Shown here one piece after another: positions 1-8,338 of a stretch of 64,000 bases of DNA. Under the pieces are notes generated by a model, which searched no databases, had not been told where the DNA came from, and saw only the letters and a program-made list of their open reading frames with translations. This DNA is from an uncultured bacterium (GTDB taxonomy: Bacteria > Myxococcota_A > Bradymonadia > UBA7976 > VGTA01). The translations under genes were made by a program, and so were the position numbers. Numbering within the stretch: position 1 is the stretch's first letter; each line of letters begins with the position of its first letter. The DNA lies in the NCBI GenBank assembly GCA_943788935.1, contig CALSSE010000003.1:276493-340492 (forward strand), read 5' to 3'.

Positions 1-326
1 CACGGCTCGTTTCGCTTATACTTAACAGTTTCCGGGTCACTAAAGGCTCTAAAACTGAGAGCTCTTCCTAGCATGGAGTCTTCCCGTGATGAGCCTGAAG
101 GATCGTCGGTCAATTCTGACTCGGCGTCGCGCACCTCTAAGATAAGAGTTTTTCTACCTCTGAGAGCCAAAGATTCGGCTAGAGTGAGCGCTGTTGTCGT
201 CCGACCAACCCCTCCTTTTCCGGTGATCAGTTGTAAGCGAGCACTCAGAGGGGAGAGAGGCTCTCTTTTGGCAGAGACGGCTTGAGGAGTGACTGATCCT
301 TTAGGCTTGCGGGAGAAAATACCCAC
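1..326 (-). CDS. ArsA/GET3-like anion-transporting ATPase, N-terminal part (cut by window edge)
   Basis: This frame is open from a GTG at 326 to the left edge, so only about 108 residues are visible. Around residue 35-45 it reads LITGKGGVGRTTTALTLAES, a deviant Walker A motif (GKGGVGRTT) of the ArsA/MinD-type P-loop ATPases, followed by a hydrophobic strand ending LILEV. ArsA-family proteins use ATP hydrolysis in anion export or tail-anchored protein handling; in Myxococcota they are often single-domain and of unknown role. The GTG lies two bases after the ttcA stop, with GAGGGG at the end of ttcA as ribosome binding site, so the two genes are probably translationally coupled. A ParA/MinD-type ATPase cannot be excluded, because the downstream domain is outside the window. 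Confidence 0.72.
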   Translation of the reverse strand, partial: MGIFSRKPKGSVTPQAVSAKREPLSPLSARLQLITGKGGVGRTTTALTLAESLALRGRKTLILEVRDAESELTDDPSGSSREDSMLGRALSFRAFSDPETVKYKRNEP

Positions 327-328
327 GC

Positions 329-1234
329 TTACCCCTCAATCTGTACAAGCGGGGTGGGAGAGATCGAGAGGGGTGGCGTCACGCTCTCTTCCACAGACTC
401 TACACTCTCCCCGCTCAACCGAGCTTGCAGACTTAAATCTAATAAGCGGGTGGGGCTCACATGCTTCAAAGAGGCGAGTATCATATCTCTCACTCCTGGA
501 TGTCCTGCTTCAAGTCGATCGAGAAGTGCTTTAGTCTCCGCTCGTTTGAGTCCATCTTGACTCCCACAGAGATTACAGGGGAGGATAGGGAACTCCATTA
601 GCTCAGCATATTCTGCGATATCAGCTTCAGAACACTCTATGAGAGGTCGAATCACATCGAAACGACCATCGTCGGTCTTGTAAATAGCCGGCATCGCCTG
701 CAGTCGACCTGAATAAAACATATTCATAAGTAGAGTCTCGACAGTATCGTCCCGATGATGACCCAATGCGACTTTATTGCACCCCAAACGAGAAGCGGTT
801 GTATAGAGGATTCCTCTCCTCAATCGCGAACAAGGAGCGCAGAATGTTCCTCCAGGTGGCGTAAGCTCTTTTACGATGGAATATGTATCTTCACTGATCA
901 CTTCATGCTTATAGCCTTCGCGCTCTAACCATGATCTCAGCGATGCTCCATCATAGCCGGGTTGTTGCTGATCGAGGTGAACAGCTACAAACTCTACCTT
1001 AAAGGGTAGACGACGACTCGCCCTGCCTAACAGATCTAGGAGGGTATAACTATCTTTACCCCCAGAGATGGCGACCATCACTCGATCCCCTTCGCTGAGC
1101 AGCTGATAGGTCTTACAAGAGCGTAGCATCTTTCTACTGAGCTTTCGCCTAATCTTCTCTAACCGCTGTTGACGCTCAGGGTCTACTGTCGACCTATCAC
1201 TACTGTTTAGGAGTACGATCTCGCTCTCTCTCAT
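329..1234 (-). CDS. ttcA: tRNA 2-thiocytidine biosynthesis protein TtcA
   Basis: TtcA thiolates cytidine 32 of certain tRNAs in an ATP-dependent reaction that uses an iron-sulfur cluster. The 301-residue protein has the PP-loop SGGKDS at residues 57-62, the cluster-binding CAPC motif followed by SRLRRG in the middle, the GHHRDDTVET block, and a second CNLCG motif near residue 220. This is the standard TtcA order, and the length is normal. The ATG at 1234 follows AGAGG at an 8-base spacing. The next gene, an ArsA-like ATPase, starts two bases after the stop. The last 25 residues are low in complexity and poorly conserved. Confidence 0.96.
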   Translation of the reverse strand: MRESEIVLLNSSDRSTVDPERQQRLEKIRRKLSRKMLRSCKTYQLLSEGDRVMVAISGGKDSYTLLDLLGRASRRLPFKVEFVAVHLDQQQPGYDGASLRSWLEREGYKHEVISEDTYSIVKELTPPGGTFCAPCSRLRRGILYTTASRLGCNKVALGHHRDDTVETLLMNMFYSGRLQAMPAIYKTDDGRFDVIRPLIECSEADIAEYAELMEFPILPCNLCGSQDGLKRAETKALLDRLEAGHPGVRDMILASLKHVSPTRLLDLSLQARLSGESVESVEESVTPPLSISPTPLVQIEG

Positions 1235-1498
1235 AGCTTCTACCTCTTCTCAACTGTCTGTGTAATGCATACTCAAATATGAGTTAAGATGCTACACTTC
1301 ACTGTTTAAAATGAGTATTGAGCGATACAGACATTTTATCTATCTCCCTCGGTGAAGCGTGAATAATTATATTGAATGAGCCTTAAAAGACCGACTCATC
1401 TGAGAACAGATCGGCTCATCTTAGAACAGACCGGCTCACCGGGGGATATAATGGTTCACTCGAGTCGAGATGAACTGGGCTTAAGTAGACTTAAGATT
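1235..1498. other. intergenic region with leader and repeat, no gene seen
   Basis: This 264-base gap lies upstream of ttcA and downstream of the small DNA-binding gene. It contains the 20-bp repeat described separately and otherwise AT-rich sequence that could hold the ttcA promoter. I see no convincing -10/-35 pair and no open frame with a ribosome binding site. Confidence 0.5.
1389..1440. repeat. 20-bp imperfect tandem repeat, 2.6 copies
   Basis: Two 20-base units (1389-1408 and 1409-1428) share the pattern GAyCGrCTCATCTkAGAACA, and a third partial unit (1429-1440) starts GACCGGCTCACC. The repeat lies between the ribbon-helix-helix gene and ttcA. It could be an operator array for the neighbouring DNA-binding protein, but this is only a guess from position. 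Confidence 0.7.
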
Positions 1499-1714
1499 TC
1501 AGGAATCAGAAGGCTTCGTACCGCCACCTGTTTGGCCTTCTAAGTCGTCGATCGCCGGATATCGAGCGATCGTTGGCTGGGCAATTTTCCAAGCCTGTTG
1601 CACGATCCAACTTAAGCTACGGTCCTGACGAACCGCTTCTGCTTGAATCTCTCGGAGCATTTTCTCAGGAAAATATAGACTTTGCTTCCGTTTATCAGAT
1701 GAAGATGGGGGCAT
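1499..1714 (-). CDS. small ribbon-helix-helix-like protein of the myxobacterial TIGR04563 type
   Basis: The 71-residue protein starts with a short polar stretch and then DKRKQSLYFPEKMLREIQAE, followed by a helix with RQDRSLSWIVQQAWKIA. A basic beta strand followed by two helices with the SLSWIV turn is the CopG/MetJ-like ribbon-helix-helix pattern, and the exact wording is typical of a small family found mainly in Myxococcales. Such proteins are expected to dimerise and bind DNA as regulators. The ATG at 1714 is preceded by GAGG at an 8-base spacing. The last 15 residues are Gly/Thr-rich and probably disordered. No toxin-like partner is adjacent, so I do not call it an antitoxin. Confidence 0.82.
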   Translation of the reverse strand: MPPSSSDKRKQSLYFPEKMLREIQAEAVRQDRSLSWIVQQAWKIAQPTIARYPAIDDLEGQTGGGTKPSDS

Positions 1715-1906
1715 GGTAAAACCTCGCTAGATATGGGGAATGGTGATAATATAAATAGGTTAAATCACATAGGGTAGACTGTCAACCTACATGTAAGACA
1801 TTTGACTATACCTGTTCACATTAAGCTAGTCTCCATAGCTGAACAGTCCACTAGTAACACCACTTAAGCACACGTAACAATATATAAATTTGGAGAACAT
1901 CAGGTC

Positions 1907-2596
1907 ATGAATAACGCTCAAAACGATCGACCATATATCGTCTATGGGAGTATGAAAAATAGGGGAGGGCGTATCATTTGGGCCTTAGAAGAACTAGAGC
2001 AATCCTACAGGGTGGTCGATCTTCAACTCTTTAAAGGAGAGCAAAGACAGCCTGACTACCTAAATATTAACCCCCATGGAAAAGTCCCTACGCTAGTGAT
2101 CCCTCATTCTCCCTCGACCCCGACGGCTGAAGAGAGCTCTCTGACCTCATCTGAGGAGGAGGTGATCACCGAGTCTCTGGCGATTTTACTCACTCTAGCC
2201 GAGCGCCATAAGTCATTGTTACCTATCGACATTCGGGAGAGAGCTCAATGTCACCATTGGCTTGCCTACTGCGCTACCGAGCTAGAGCCTCCTCTGTGGA
2301 CTCATGCTAAACACAGCTTTGTTTACCCGACGAAGCGTAGAGTCAGTGAGATATTCCCAAGCTGTCTCTATGAGTATCAGCGAGCACTCAATCATATCGA
2401 ACAGATGCTCAGCGACCATCGATCATATCTCACATCTTGCTTTAGCATCGCTGATATCTTTGTGGGACAAACCCTTATGTGGGGTCGATCACGAGAGCTC
2501 GGCGAGCGAGGAGTATTAACTGAGGCCTATATTAAAAGACTCAAGGCGCGACCGGCTTGGCAACGGGCACGCTTGACTTTGACGTCGGAGGACTGA
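1907..2596 (+). CDS. glutathione S-transferase family protein
   Basis: The 229-residue protein begins with a thioredoxin-like fold: strand YIVYGS, a helix GRIIWALEEL, then GKVPTLV with the expected cis-proline, and the ITESLAIL turn that contacts the gamma-glutamyl part of glutathione. An unusual Ser/Thr/Glu-rich insertion lies between the last two (about residues 65-85). The C-terminal half is helical, as in GST C-terminal domains, with FSIADIFVGQTLMW corresponding to the conserved N-capping/Asp motif. GSTs conjugate glutathione to electrophiles or reduce substrates in the cytosol; the substrate here is unknown. The 3' end overlaps the convergent lipoprotein gene by 56 bases. The glutathione-degrading fusion at 38.6 kb shows the thiol is relevant in this organism. 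Confidence 0.85.
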   Translation: MNNAQNDRPYIVYGSMKNRGGRIIWALEELEQSYRVVDLQLFKGEQRQPDYLNINPHGKVPTLVIPHSPSTPTAEESSLTSSEEEVITESLAILLTLAERHKSLLPIDIRERAQCHHWLAYCATELEPPLWTHAKHSFVYPTKRRVSEIFPSCLYEYQRALNHIEQMLSDHRSYLTSCFSIADIFVGQTLMWGRSRELGERGVLTEAYIKRLKARPAWQRARLTLTSED

Positions 2597-3971
2597 CCGT
2601 TTGCAGACGCTCTCTCTGCTTAACAACAGGCTTCTTAGGTTGTGCCTTAAACCTTAACTTAGCAAAGGCATCTAGAGCATGAAAATCACCGATATAAGGA
2701 GGAGATAGAGCCGCCGCCTTCTGACGCCCTTGAGGGGCTTGATTCCAATCAAATCGAAAGAGGTTCAATCTCCAAGGTGAGCTCTCGGCGCTGAGCACTG
2801 AGGGAGCGCCCGGAGTCTCGCTGAGTGGTATCATCATCTCCACAGTATATTTGCGATCTCGATCAGAGCTGTCATTGAGCGTCCCATCAATATAGACAGC
2901 GGTACGCCATCCTTTCATGTTCCAAGCCCGAGCAGTCTTGAGATCGCTGCGGTGATAGGCGAACTTAGCATCGAATACAACATTCGCTGGGGTCACTTGT
3001 AGTTCAAGATATTGTCGTTTATCCCCGTCAGGGTCTAAAAACACCTCAACGACTTCTTCCTCCCAAGTGTTACTGTCCCTCTCGGTGAGCTTCGCCCAGA
3101 CGTGATGATCAATCGCTTCAATCGCTATAAAAAGAGCATCGGAGCGCCAAAGAAACTTAGCTCGGGTCTGAGGAATGAGCGTATTTTTGTTCTTGTGACG
3201 CCGATAGCGCCCAAGGGGATCTAGCCAGAAAGGAGTCCACTTCGCAGTCCGCCAACTGTTTTCTGTGAGCTGACCATCTATCTTTAGGATCTCTGAAGAG
3301 GAGACTTCATAAGCGGTCACGGTCACTGGTGGCCTTCGAGGCAAGATGGTGAGCGAGGTGAGCTCCACCCTCTCCTTACCGTCATGAGTCACTTCGCCTC
3401 GGTTCTTAATTTTCACGCGGCCTGACTTGGTGAAGAGACCCCAATAGAGCTTCGCGCCTCCGGGGGCATAAGTTGACTTGACTCTAAATGTTTGCACATC
3501 TCTTACGACTTGACCCCGCTTCAGTGTACGTAGTGGTAAGAGACCTTTTACAGGAGTGTGGTCTAGATTTTGCCACATTCGGGCCCGTTTACCTTGAAGA
3601 TGAACAAATATTTCACAGTCTTCAGGGGTATCGGTGAGTGACTCTATGTAATAGGTCACCTTGACCACCTCGTTAGGTCGAGCGCTCTTTCGGTCGATAT
3701 CGATCCCAATCAACCGAGCTTGATCCTCCATGATCGCATTGATGATGATTGATGGTTTAGCTTCATCGGCGTCTCTAAGAATGCTCTGCTCAACGAGACG
3801 CGCTTCTGACTCACTCAAGCTCACTTCAGGAAAATAACAAGCGTTCAGACAGAGACAAGAGCAGACAAACACAAAGGGAGCTGACCTCAGTAACTTACAC
3901 TTTTGATCGAGAAAGCGAAGAGACAAGGCGAGAGAGCGAGTAAGCGAGAGAGGAGATATCGCTACGCTCAT
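2541..3971 (-). CDS. lipoprotein with C-terminal carbohydrate-binding family 9-like domain
   Basis: The N-terminus has a hydrophobic segment ending LCLNAC (Cys about residue 45), a plausible lipobox, so the protein is probably membrane-anchored and faces the periplasm or cell surface. Residues about 60-200 form a beta-rich region of unknown family (VKVTYYIESLTDTPEDCEIF). Residues about 220-440 match the CBM9-like/DOMON pattern seen in many myxobacterial secreted proteins: KIDGQLTENSW, LFIAIEAIDHHVWA, EEEVVEVFLDPDGD, YLELQVTPANVVFDA and WRLNLFRFD. These domains bind sugars or haem in other proteins; the ligand here is unknown. The start overlaps the upstream gene's stop by ATGA, indicating coupling. 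The long n-region suggests the true start may lie further in. Confidence 0.78.
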   Translation of the reverse strand: MSVAISPLSLTRSLALSLRFLDQKCKLLRSAPFVFVCSCLCLNACYFPEVSLSESEARLVEQSILRDADEAKPSIIINAIMEDQARLIGIDIDRKSARPNEVVKVTYYIESLTDTPEDCEIFVHLQGKRARMWQNLDHTPVKGLLPLRTLKRGQVVRDVQTFRVKSTYAPGGAKLYWGLFTKSGRVKIKNRGEVTHDGKERVELTSLTILPRRPPVTVTAYEVSSSEILKIDGQLTENSWRTAKWTPFWLDPLGRYRRHKNKNTLIPQTRAKFLWRSDALFIAIEAIDHHVWAKLTERDSNTWEEEVVEVFLDPDGDKRQYLELQVTPANVVFDAKFAYHRSDLKTARAWNMKGWRTAVYIDGTLNDSSDRDRKYTVEMMIPLSETPGAPSVLSAESSPWRLNLFRFDWNQAPQGRQKAAALSPPYIGDFHALDAFAKLRFKAQPKKPVVKQRERLQTVSPPTSKSSVPVAKPVAP

Positions 3972-4648
3972 TTTTTAGGCAGGCCTTTACGGGTGCGCTC
4001 AAGTGTCTCATTACCACGCTTATGGAAGACAACGACGAGATCTTTGACCCGCGTATCGATATGGAGCTCTACTCGATAATCGAGGTTACGCCATACTCGG
4101 CCTTTTCGGTCTCGCTCAAAGACCTTCTCGCCTTCCCCAAGTCGCAACATCATATATGTCTCAACCCGCTCGAACTGCTGTGGGTGCATATAGGCTCCTC
4201 TAAATGTAGCGTTCACCGCCTCCACTCGCCTTAAGTCTTGATCAAGTTGGTAAACGATAGCGCTGAAAGGTCCATCATCTTTATGCTCGGTTAAGAACCG
4301 AGAAGAGTATGTCTCCTTAAGCTGGGGGAGCTGAGCTTTCAAATTTCCCAAGGCATCACCTGGTTTACGAAGAATTTGGCTCGGCGGAAGGGGTAAGTCC
4401 TTGAAGATCTCCATAGCTGACTGTGGGACCACCGGCATGGGGTCAGAATCAGGGAGGAGCGACTCCTCAACCTCAGCATCAGTGATCTTCATGGGGATCG
4501 GTGCCTCATTTTCGCAAGCATACACGCTAGTCGCCAAGAAGAGTAAAATCAACATAAGAGAGCCCGGCGACCTTCTTGTTGCGGCTATACTTGAGTTCAT
4601 CGAGTATGTCTTTTGTAACTGATGACTTGTGCAGAGGAGATGGCTCAT
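3968..4648 (-). CDS. putative lipoprotein of unknown function
   Basis: I do not recognise a family for this 226-residue protein. Residues 31-45 form a hydrophobic helix (LMLILLFLATSVYAC) ending in a Cys that could be lipidated or simply lie after a signal-peptide cleavage site. The remainder is a mixed alpha/beta domain containing LDQDLRRVEAVNATFRGAYM and a basic end. The ATG at 4648 is supported by AAGGA nine bases upstream. A second Met at residue 17 would give a shorter signal peptide. It is translationally coupled (ATGA) to the CBM9-like lipoprotein, and the two may act together at the envelope. Confidence 0.62.
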   Translation of the reverse strand: MSHLLCTSHQLQKTYSMNSSIAATRRSPGSLMLILLFLATSVYACENEAPIPMKITDAEVEESLLPDSDPMPVVPQSAMEIFKDLPLPPSQILRKPGDALGNLKAQLPQLKETYSSRFLTEHKDDGPFSAIVYQLDQDLRRVEAVNATFRGAYMHPQQFERVETYMMLRLGEGEKVFERDRKGRVWRNLDYRVELHIDTRVKDLVVVFHKRGNETLERTRKGLPKK

Positions 4649-4859
4649 CGGTAGATATCCTTCATTAAATATAACTTGTGGGCAGTTATGGAGCTCATGT
4701 TGAAGACTCAGCTTGATCTCTCCTTGATCTTAGATCACGCTCCATGTCAGAAGACTACTTGATCTTAAAACTGTTGGCTAGTGTCAAGCACGTCTCGTGG
4801 AGGCTGTACTCAGCGAGCATTAATGTCAACGATTCCTGTTCATCAAGAGAAGAAGCCTT

Positions 4860-6398
4860 ATGAAGTCAGCGACCCAAACTTTGAGTGATCTTGAGTCACT
4901 CATTTATACATCGCCCTCAGCGATCAGCGAGCTCACCTTTCACTTTATTGGAATAGGAGGGATTGGAGTCAGCGCCGTGGCGAGAGTTCTCGCAGAGAGG
5001 GGAGCGATCATTCAAGGCTCTGATGTCAGAGAGAGTCAACTGACTCTCTCTATCCAAGCCCTCGGAGCTAAAGTAGTGATCGGCCATAAACGAGAGAACA
5101 TAGAGGGGGCAGACTTAGTCGTCTTCTCTACGGCGGTACCCAAGGACAATTTAGAGCTGCTCGAAGCAGAAGCCAGAGGGGTCCCCTGTATTCATCGCTC
5201 TAAAGCGCTCTCTTATGGCCTCTGTGGCCTAGAGACAGTTGGGGTTACCGGTACTCATGGTAAGGGCACAGTAAGCGCTATGATCGCTCATGGCTTGATC
5301 ATCGCTGACCAAGACCCTTCCTTTATCATCGGTGGCTTACTCAACCAATATCAGACCAACGCTCGTGTCGGCCGCTTACCCTCGGTCTCTATAAACTCTC
5401 CTGCGGAGACCAAAAGAGGTGAGATCAAGCGATGTTTTGGAGTCGCTGAAATCGATGAGAGTGATGGCAGTCATCTCAACCTCAAGCCTCATCACGCCCT
5501 CGTCAATCATTTAGAGGTGGATCATCTCAATTATTATGATGATCTTGAGGCCATCATTCAGACCATGACTCGCTTCCTAGAAGAGAATAAACAGCTTCAG
5601 TCAGTAGCGCTTAACATCGCTGATGAAGGCGTTCGGCGTATGATCGAACACCTTGAACTCAACGAGCGAGTTCAACTCATCACTTATGCCGCTGAGGGTT
5701 ACTATTCTGCAGATCAAACACTCGGACTCTCACCTCTTGATCACATCGACTTCACCGCTCGTGAGATCATTGACCATGGCTTAGAGATCAGCTTTACCGC
5801 CTATCATCGTGAGCAGGAGCTCGGCAGAGTCACTCTCCCCATCCCAGGCGGCTATAATGCTGAGAACGCTGCCGGCGCGATCGCGGTCATGATGGGGGGA
5901 CTTGAGCTTAGCTTTAATCACTGCCAGTCGGCACTCAATACCTACCAAGGCTTAGAGAACCGCTTCACAGTCCGTCGAGATCATGAGCTCACCGTTGTTA
6001 AAGACTATCTATCCCATCCCACGGGGATGAAGCGTGTCTTAGAGAGCGCCAAGCGGATGAAACACAATAAGATTTGGTGTGTCTTTAAACCATATCGCTT
6101 CACTCTAATGCGATATCATGGTGAAGATTACGCTCAAGCATTCACCGCCGCAGATGATGTATTGATCACTACGATGTACGCTGCAAACGAACCGAGTATG
6201 CCTGGGATAGATACCTCATGGTTTGTCGCTCAGCTCCGTCGCTTTGGGAATACAACTCACTTTGTACCGGATCAAGGGGAGTTGATCTCTTTCTTGGATA
6301 AACGAGTCAGCGCTGGCGATTTGATCTTCTTCTTTGGGGGTGATGATTTTTTCCAGATGGCAGACGCCTGGATGGATCGACGCGCTCAAGAGGGATGA
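4860..6398 (+). CDS. divergent MurC/Mpl-type Mur ligase
   Basis: This 512-residue protein has the three-domain Mur ligase layout. The N-terminus carries FIGIGGIGVSAVARVL and GSDVRES, the UDP-sugar-binding Rossmann motif of MurC. The ATP-binding loop is GTHGKGTVSAM. IDESDGSHLNLKP and NHLEVDHLNYY correspond to the central domain, and FKPYRFTLMRYHGEDY plus MYAANEPSMPGID to the C-terminal domain. MurC adds L-alanine to UDP-MurNAc; Mpl recycles murein tripeptide. Two conserved sites differ: the usual GKTTT reads GKGTV, and the usual DDYxHHPTE reads KDYLSHPTG. It could be a housekeeping MurC that has diverged or a paralogue with a different substrate. murD follows after one base, so the pair is an operon. 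Confidence 0.8.
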   Translation: MKSATQTLSDLESLIYTSPSAISELTFHFIGIGGIGVSAVARVLAERGAIIQGSDVRESQLTLSIQALGAKVVIGHKRENIEGADLVVFSTAVPKDNLELLEAEARGVPCIHRSKALSYGLCGLETVGVTGTHGKGTVSAMIAHGLIIADQDPSFIIGGLLNQYQTNARVGRLPSVSINSPAETKRGEIKRCFGVAEIDESDGSHLNLKPHHALVNHLEVDHLNYYDDLEAIIQTMTRFLEENKQLQSVALNIADEGVRRMIEHLELNERVQLITYAAEGYYSADQTLGLSPLDHIDFTAREIIDHGLEISFTAYHREQELGRVTLPIPGGYNAENAAGAIAVMMGGLELSFNHCQSALNTYQGLENRFTVRRDHELTVVKDYLSHPTGMKRVLESAKRMKHNKIWCVFKPYRFTLMRYHGEDYAQAFTAADDVLITTMYAANEPSMPGIDTSWFVAQLRRFGNTTHFVPDQGELISFLDKRVSAGDLIFFFGGDDFFQMADAWMDRRAQEG

Positions 6399-6399
6399 T

Positions 6400-7728
6400 A
6401 TGATGGTTATCAAACAGCCCGATATACATAATATTCATGCGGAGAGAGAGTGGTGGCGAGGACGTAAAGTAGCTGTCTGGGGAGCCGCTAGAAGCGGTGT
6501 CTCCGCTGCTAAACTGCTAGCTTCATTAGGAGCTGAGGTCACCCTGAGTGACCCAAGAGATGAAGTGTCTTTACCCCTCGCTCACTGCCTCCCTCAAGGG
6601 ATTAAAACCTCTTTTGGTGTTCCCAATCAGCTCAAAGATGCTGAAGTCCTCATCCCTAGTCCTGGATTAAAGCCTAGTCATCCACTCATTGAGAGAGCGA
6701 GAGTTTCTGGCGTTCGGATCATGAGCGAGATAGAGCTAGGATCGAGAGTCACCGAGGCTAAGATAATCGCGATCACCGGGACGGATGGTAAAAGTACCAC
6801 CACTCGACTCATCGAAGAGGCGATCTCAGCCCAAGGGTGCTGGTCACGATCGGTCGGTAATATTGGAGATCCACTCTCTAATTGGGCGCTTGAAGCACCG
6901 AGTGATGGTTATCTTGTCGTTGAGGTGAGCGCGTTTCAATTATGGTCTACTTCTTATCTTAACGCTGAGCTAGGGGTCATCACTAATATAGCTGAAGATC
7001 ACCACGACTACTTTGATGGCTCTGCGTCAGCTTATCGTGACGCCAAGTTGCGTTTAACGACACTACTAAAGCCTGGAGGTGCGCTCTTTTATCCAAGAGA
7101 GAGGCTCTCACTTGATCTACTCATCGAAGCGAGAGATGCCTCCACATCTCCACTAGAGCTTATTTCCTATGACCTCCCCAAAGCGCCTATTCCTAGCCTG
7201 CTCATCGGCAGACATAACCAACTCAACCTCTGCGTAGCCTTGGGAATCACTGAACGCTTGGGCTTTGACTTATCGAAAGCGAGGGCCGCTTTCCGTGATT
7301 TCTCCCCGCTCCCCTATCGAATGACCCTCAGTGGTGTCATCGATGGAGTGCGTTATGTTAATGACTCCAAAGCCTCCAACGTTCACGCAGCGCTATCGGG
7401 TATTCTGAGCGTTCAGGAACCACTGCTAGTGATCACCGGAGGGTACGATAAGGGTTTAGATCTCGAAGAGCTGATCTCCGCTTTACATAGAAAAGCTAGA
7501 CTCGTCTATTGTATTGGCCAAACTGGGGTTTCGATTCACAACCGTCTCCTCGATCTAAACGCCAAGTCAAGTTATGTCGAGACCCTAGAAAAAGCAGTGA
7601 TCAGCGCACGTGAAAATGCTTTTGAGGGTGAGATGGTACTCCTCTCACCTGCTGCTTCTTCGTTTGATCAATTCAAAAACTTTGAAGAAAGAGGCGCTCT
7701 TTTTGATACCCTCGTCTCAAGGCTATAA
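6400..7728 (+). CDS. murD: UDP-N-acetylmuramoyl-L-alanine--D-glutamate ligase
   Basis: MurD adds D-glutamate to UDP-MurNAc-L-Ala in the cytoplasm during peptidoglycan synthesis. The protein has GAARSGVSAAKLLASLGAEV near its start, the P-loop GTDGKSTTT, SVGNIGDP, VEVSAFQLW (matching the MurD EvSSFQL signature), TNIAEDHHDYF, the C-terminal YVNDSKASN and ITGGYDKGLD. All are in order, and the length of about 442 residues is normal. The ATG at 6400 follows AGAGGG and lies one base after the upstream stop; a second ATG at 6403 is equally possible. Pairing with a MurC-like ligase, but without other mur/fts genes, is a reduced arrangement compared with usual dcw clusters. Confidence 0.93.
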   Translation: MMVIKQPDIHNIHAEREWWRGRKVAVWGAARSGVSAAKLLASLGAEVTLSDPRDEVSLPLAHCLPQGIKTSFGVPNQLKDAEVLIPSPGLKPSHPLIERARVSGVRIMSEIELGSRVTEAKIIAITGTDGKSTTTRLIEEAISAQGCWSRSVGNIGDPLSNWALEAPSDGYLVVEVSAFQLWSTSYLNAELGVITNIAEDHHDYFDGSASAYRDAKLRLTTLLKPGGALFYPRERLSLDLLIEARDASTSPLELISYDLPKAPIPSLLIGRHNQLNLCVALGITERLGFDLSKARAAFRDFSPLPYRMTLSGVIDGVRYVNDSKASNVHAALSGILSVQEPLLVITGGYDKGLDLEELISALHRKARLVYCIGQTGVSIHNRLLDLNAKSSYVETLEKAVISARENAFEGEMVLLSPAASSFDQFKNFEERGALFDTLVSRL

Positions 7729-7772
7729 TCAATAAATCAATACTCATGCGTATTACGCAGAAAGACATCGAT

Positions 7773-8312
7773 ATGAACACAAGATGTATGATTACTCTCC
7801 TCATCCTCCTACTCACTCCTTGCCTCTCTTATGCCGATAACACCAAGACTCCTGCAGAGAAGACCACTAAAGAGGCCGTTAAGGCATCAGCTAAAAAAGT
7901 TGCCAAAGAGGCTGCTAAAGAGGCTGCTAAAGAGGCTACTAAAGAGGCCAAGTCAAAGTCCCCCAAGACTTCGAAGCGAGTCTACTTTACCTCGCCTGCA
8001 GACCAAGCGACTGTGAAGAGTCCTGTCAAGTTAACCTTCGGTGTCGATGGTATGTCGATTCGACCTGCGGGCCAAGATATTGAAGACAAGACCTCTGGTC
8101 ATCATCACCTGATCATCGACGCTGAGGGGATTGAATCGGGTAAGGTTGTTCCTATGGATAAGCAACACATCCATTATGGGAAGGGCCAGACTTCAGCGAC
8201 CATTGAGCTCAGCCCTGGAGTTCATACTCTCCGTCTACAATTTGCAGATGGCGCCCACCGCTCTTATGGACCCGAGATGTCTACGTCGATCAAGGTAACA
8301 GTCACCAAATAA
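7773..8312 (+). CDS. secreted DUF4399-domain protein with Lys/Ala repeat
   Basis: From the ATG at 7773 the protein has a clean signal peptide ending LSYA before DNTK; an in-frame ATG at 7746 would add nine polar residues. Residues about 20-55 are Lys/Ala/Glu-rich with tandem KEAAKEA units, likely a long helix or linker. The C-terminal 105 residues match DUF4399: YFTSPADQATVKSPVKLTFG, GHHHLIIDAEG, PMDKQHIHYGKGQT, LSPGVHTLRLQFADGAH. DUF4399 proteins are periplasmic and of unknown role; the conserved histidines suggest metal binding, which is inference. It lies 44 bases after murD and may share its transcript. Confidence 0.8.
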   Translation: MNTRCMITLLILLLTPCLSYADNTKTPAEKTTKEAVKASAKKVAKEAAKEAAKEATKEAKSKSPKTSKRVYFTSPADQATVKSPVKLTFGVDGMSIRPAGQDIEDKTSGHHHLIIDAEGIESGKVVPMDKQHIHYGKGQTSATIELSPGVHTLRLQFADGAHRSYGPEMSTSIKVTVTK

Positions 8313-8338
8313 GAGGTGAAGACCCCAACCACATAAGT

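Noticed and set aside
289..560. Two plus-strand open frames opposite the end of ttcA
   Set aside because: They are antisense to the conserved TtcA C-terminus and to the ArsA-like start, without their own signals.
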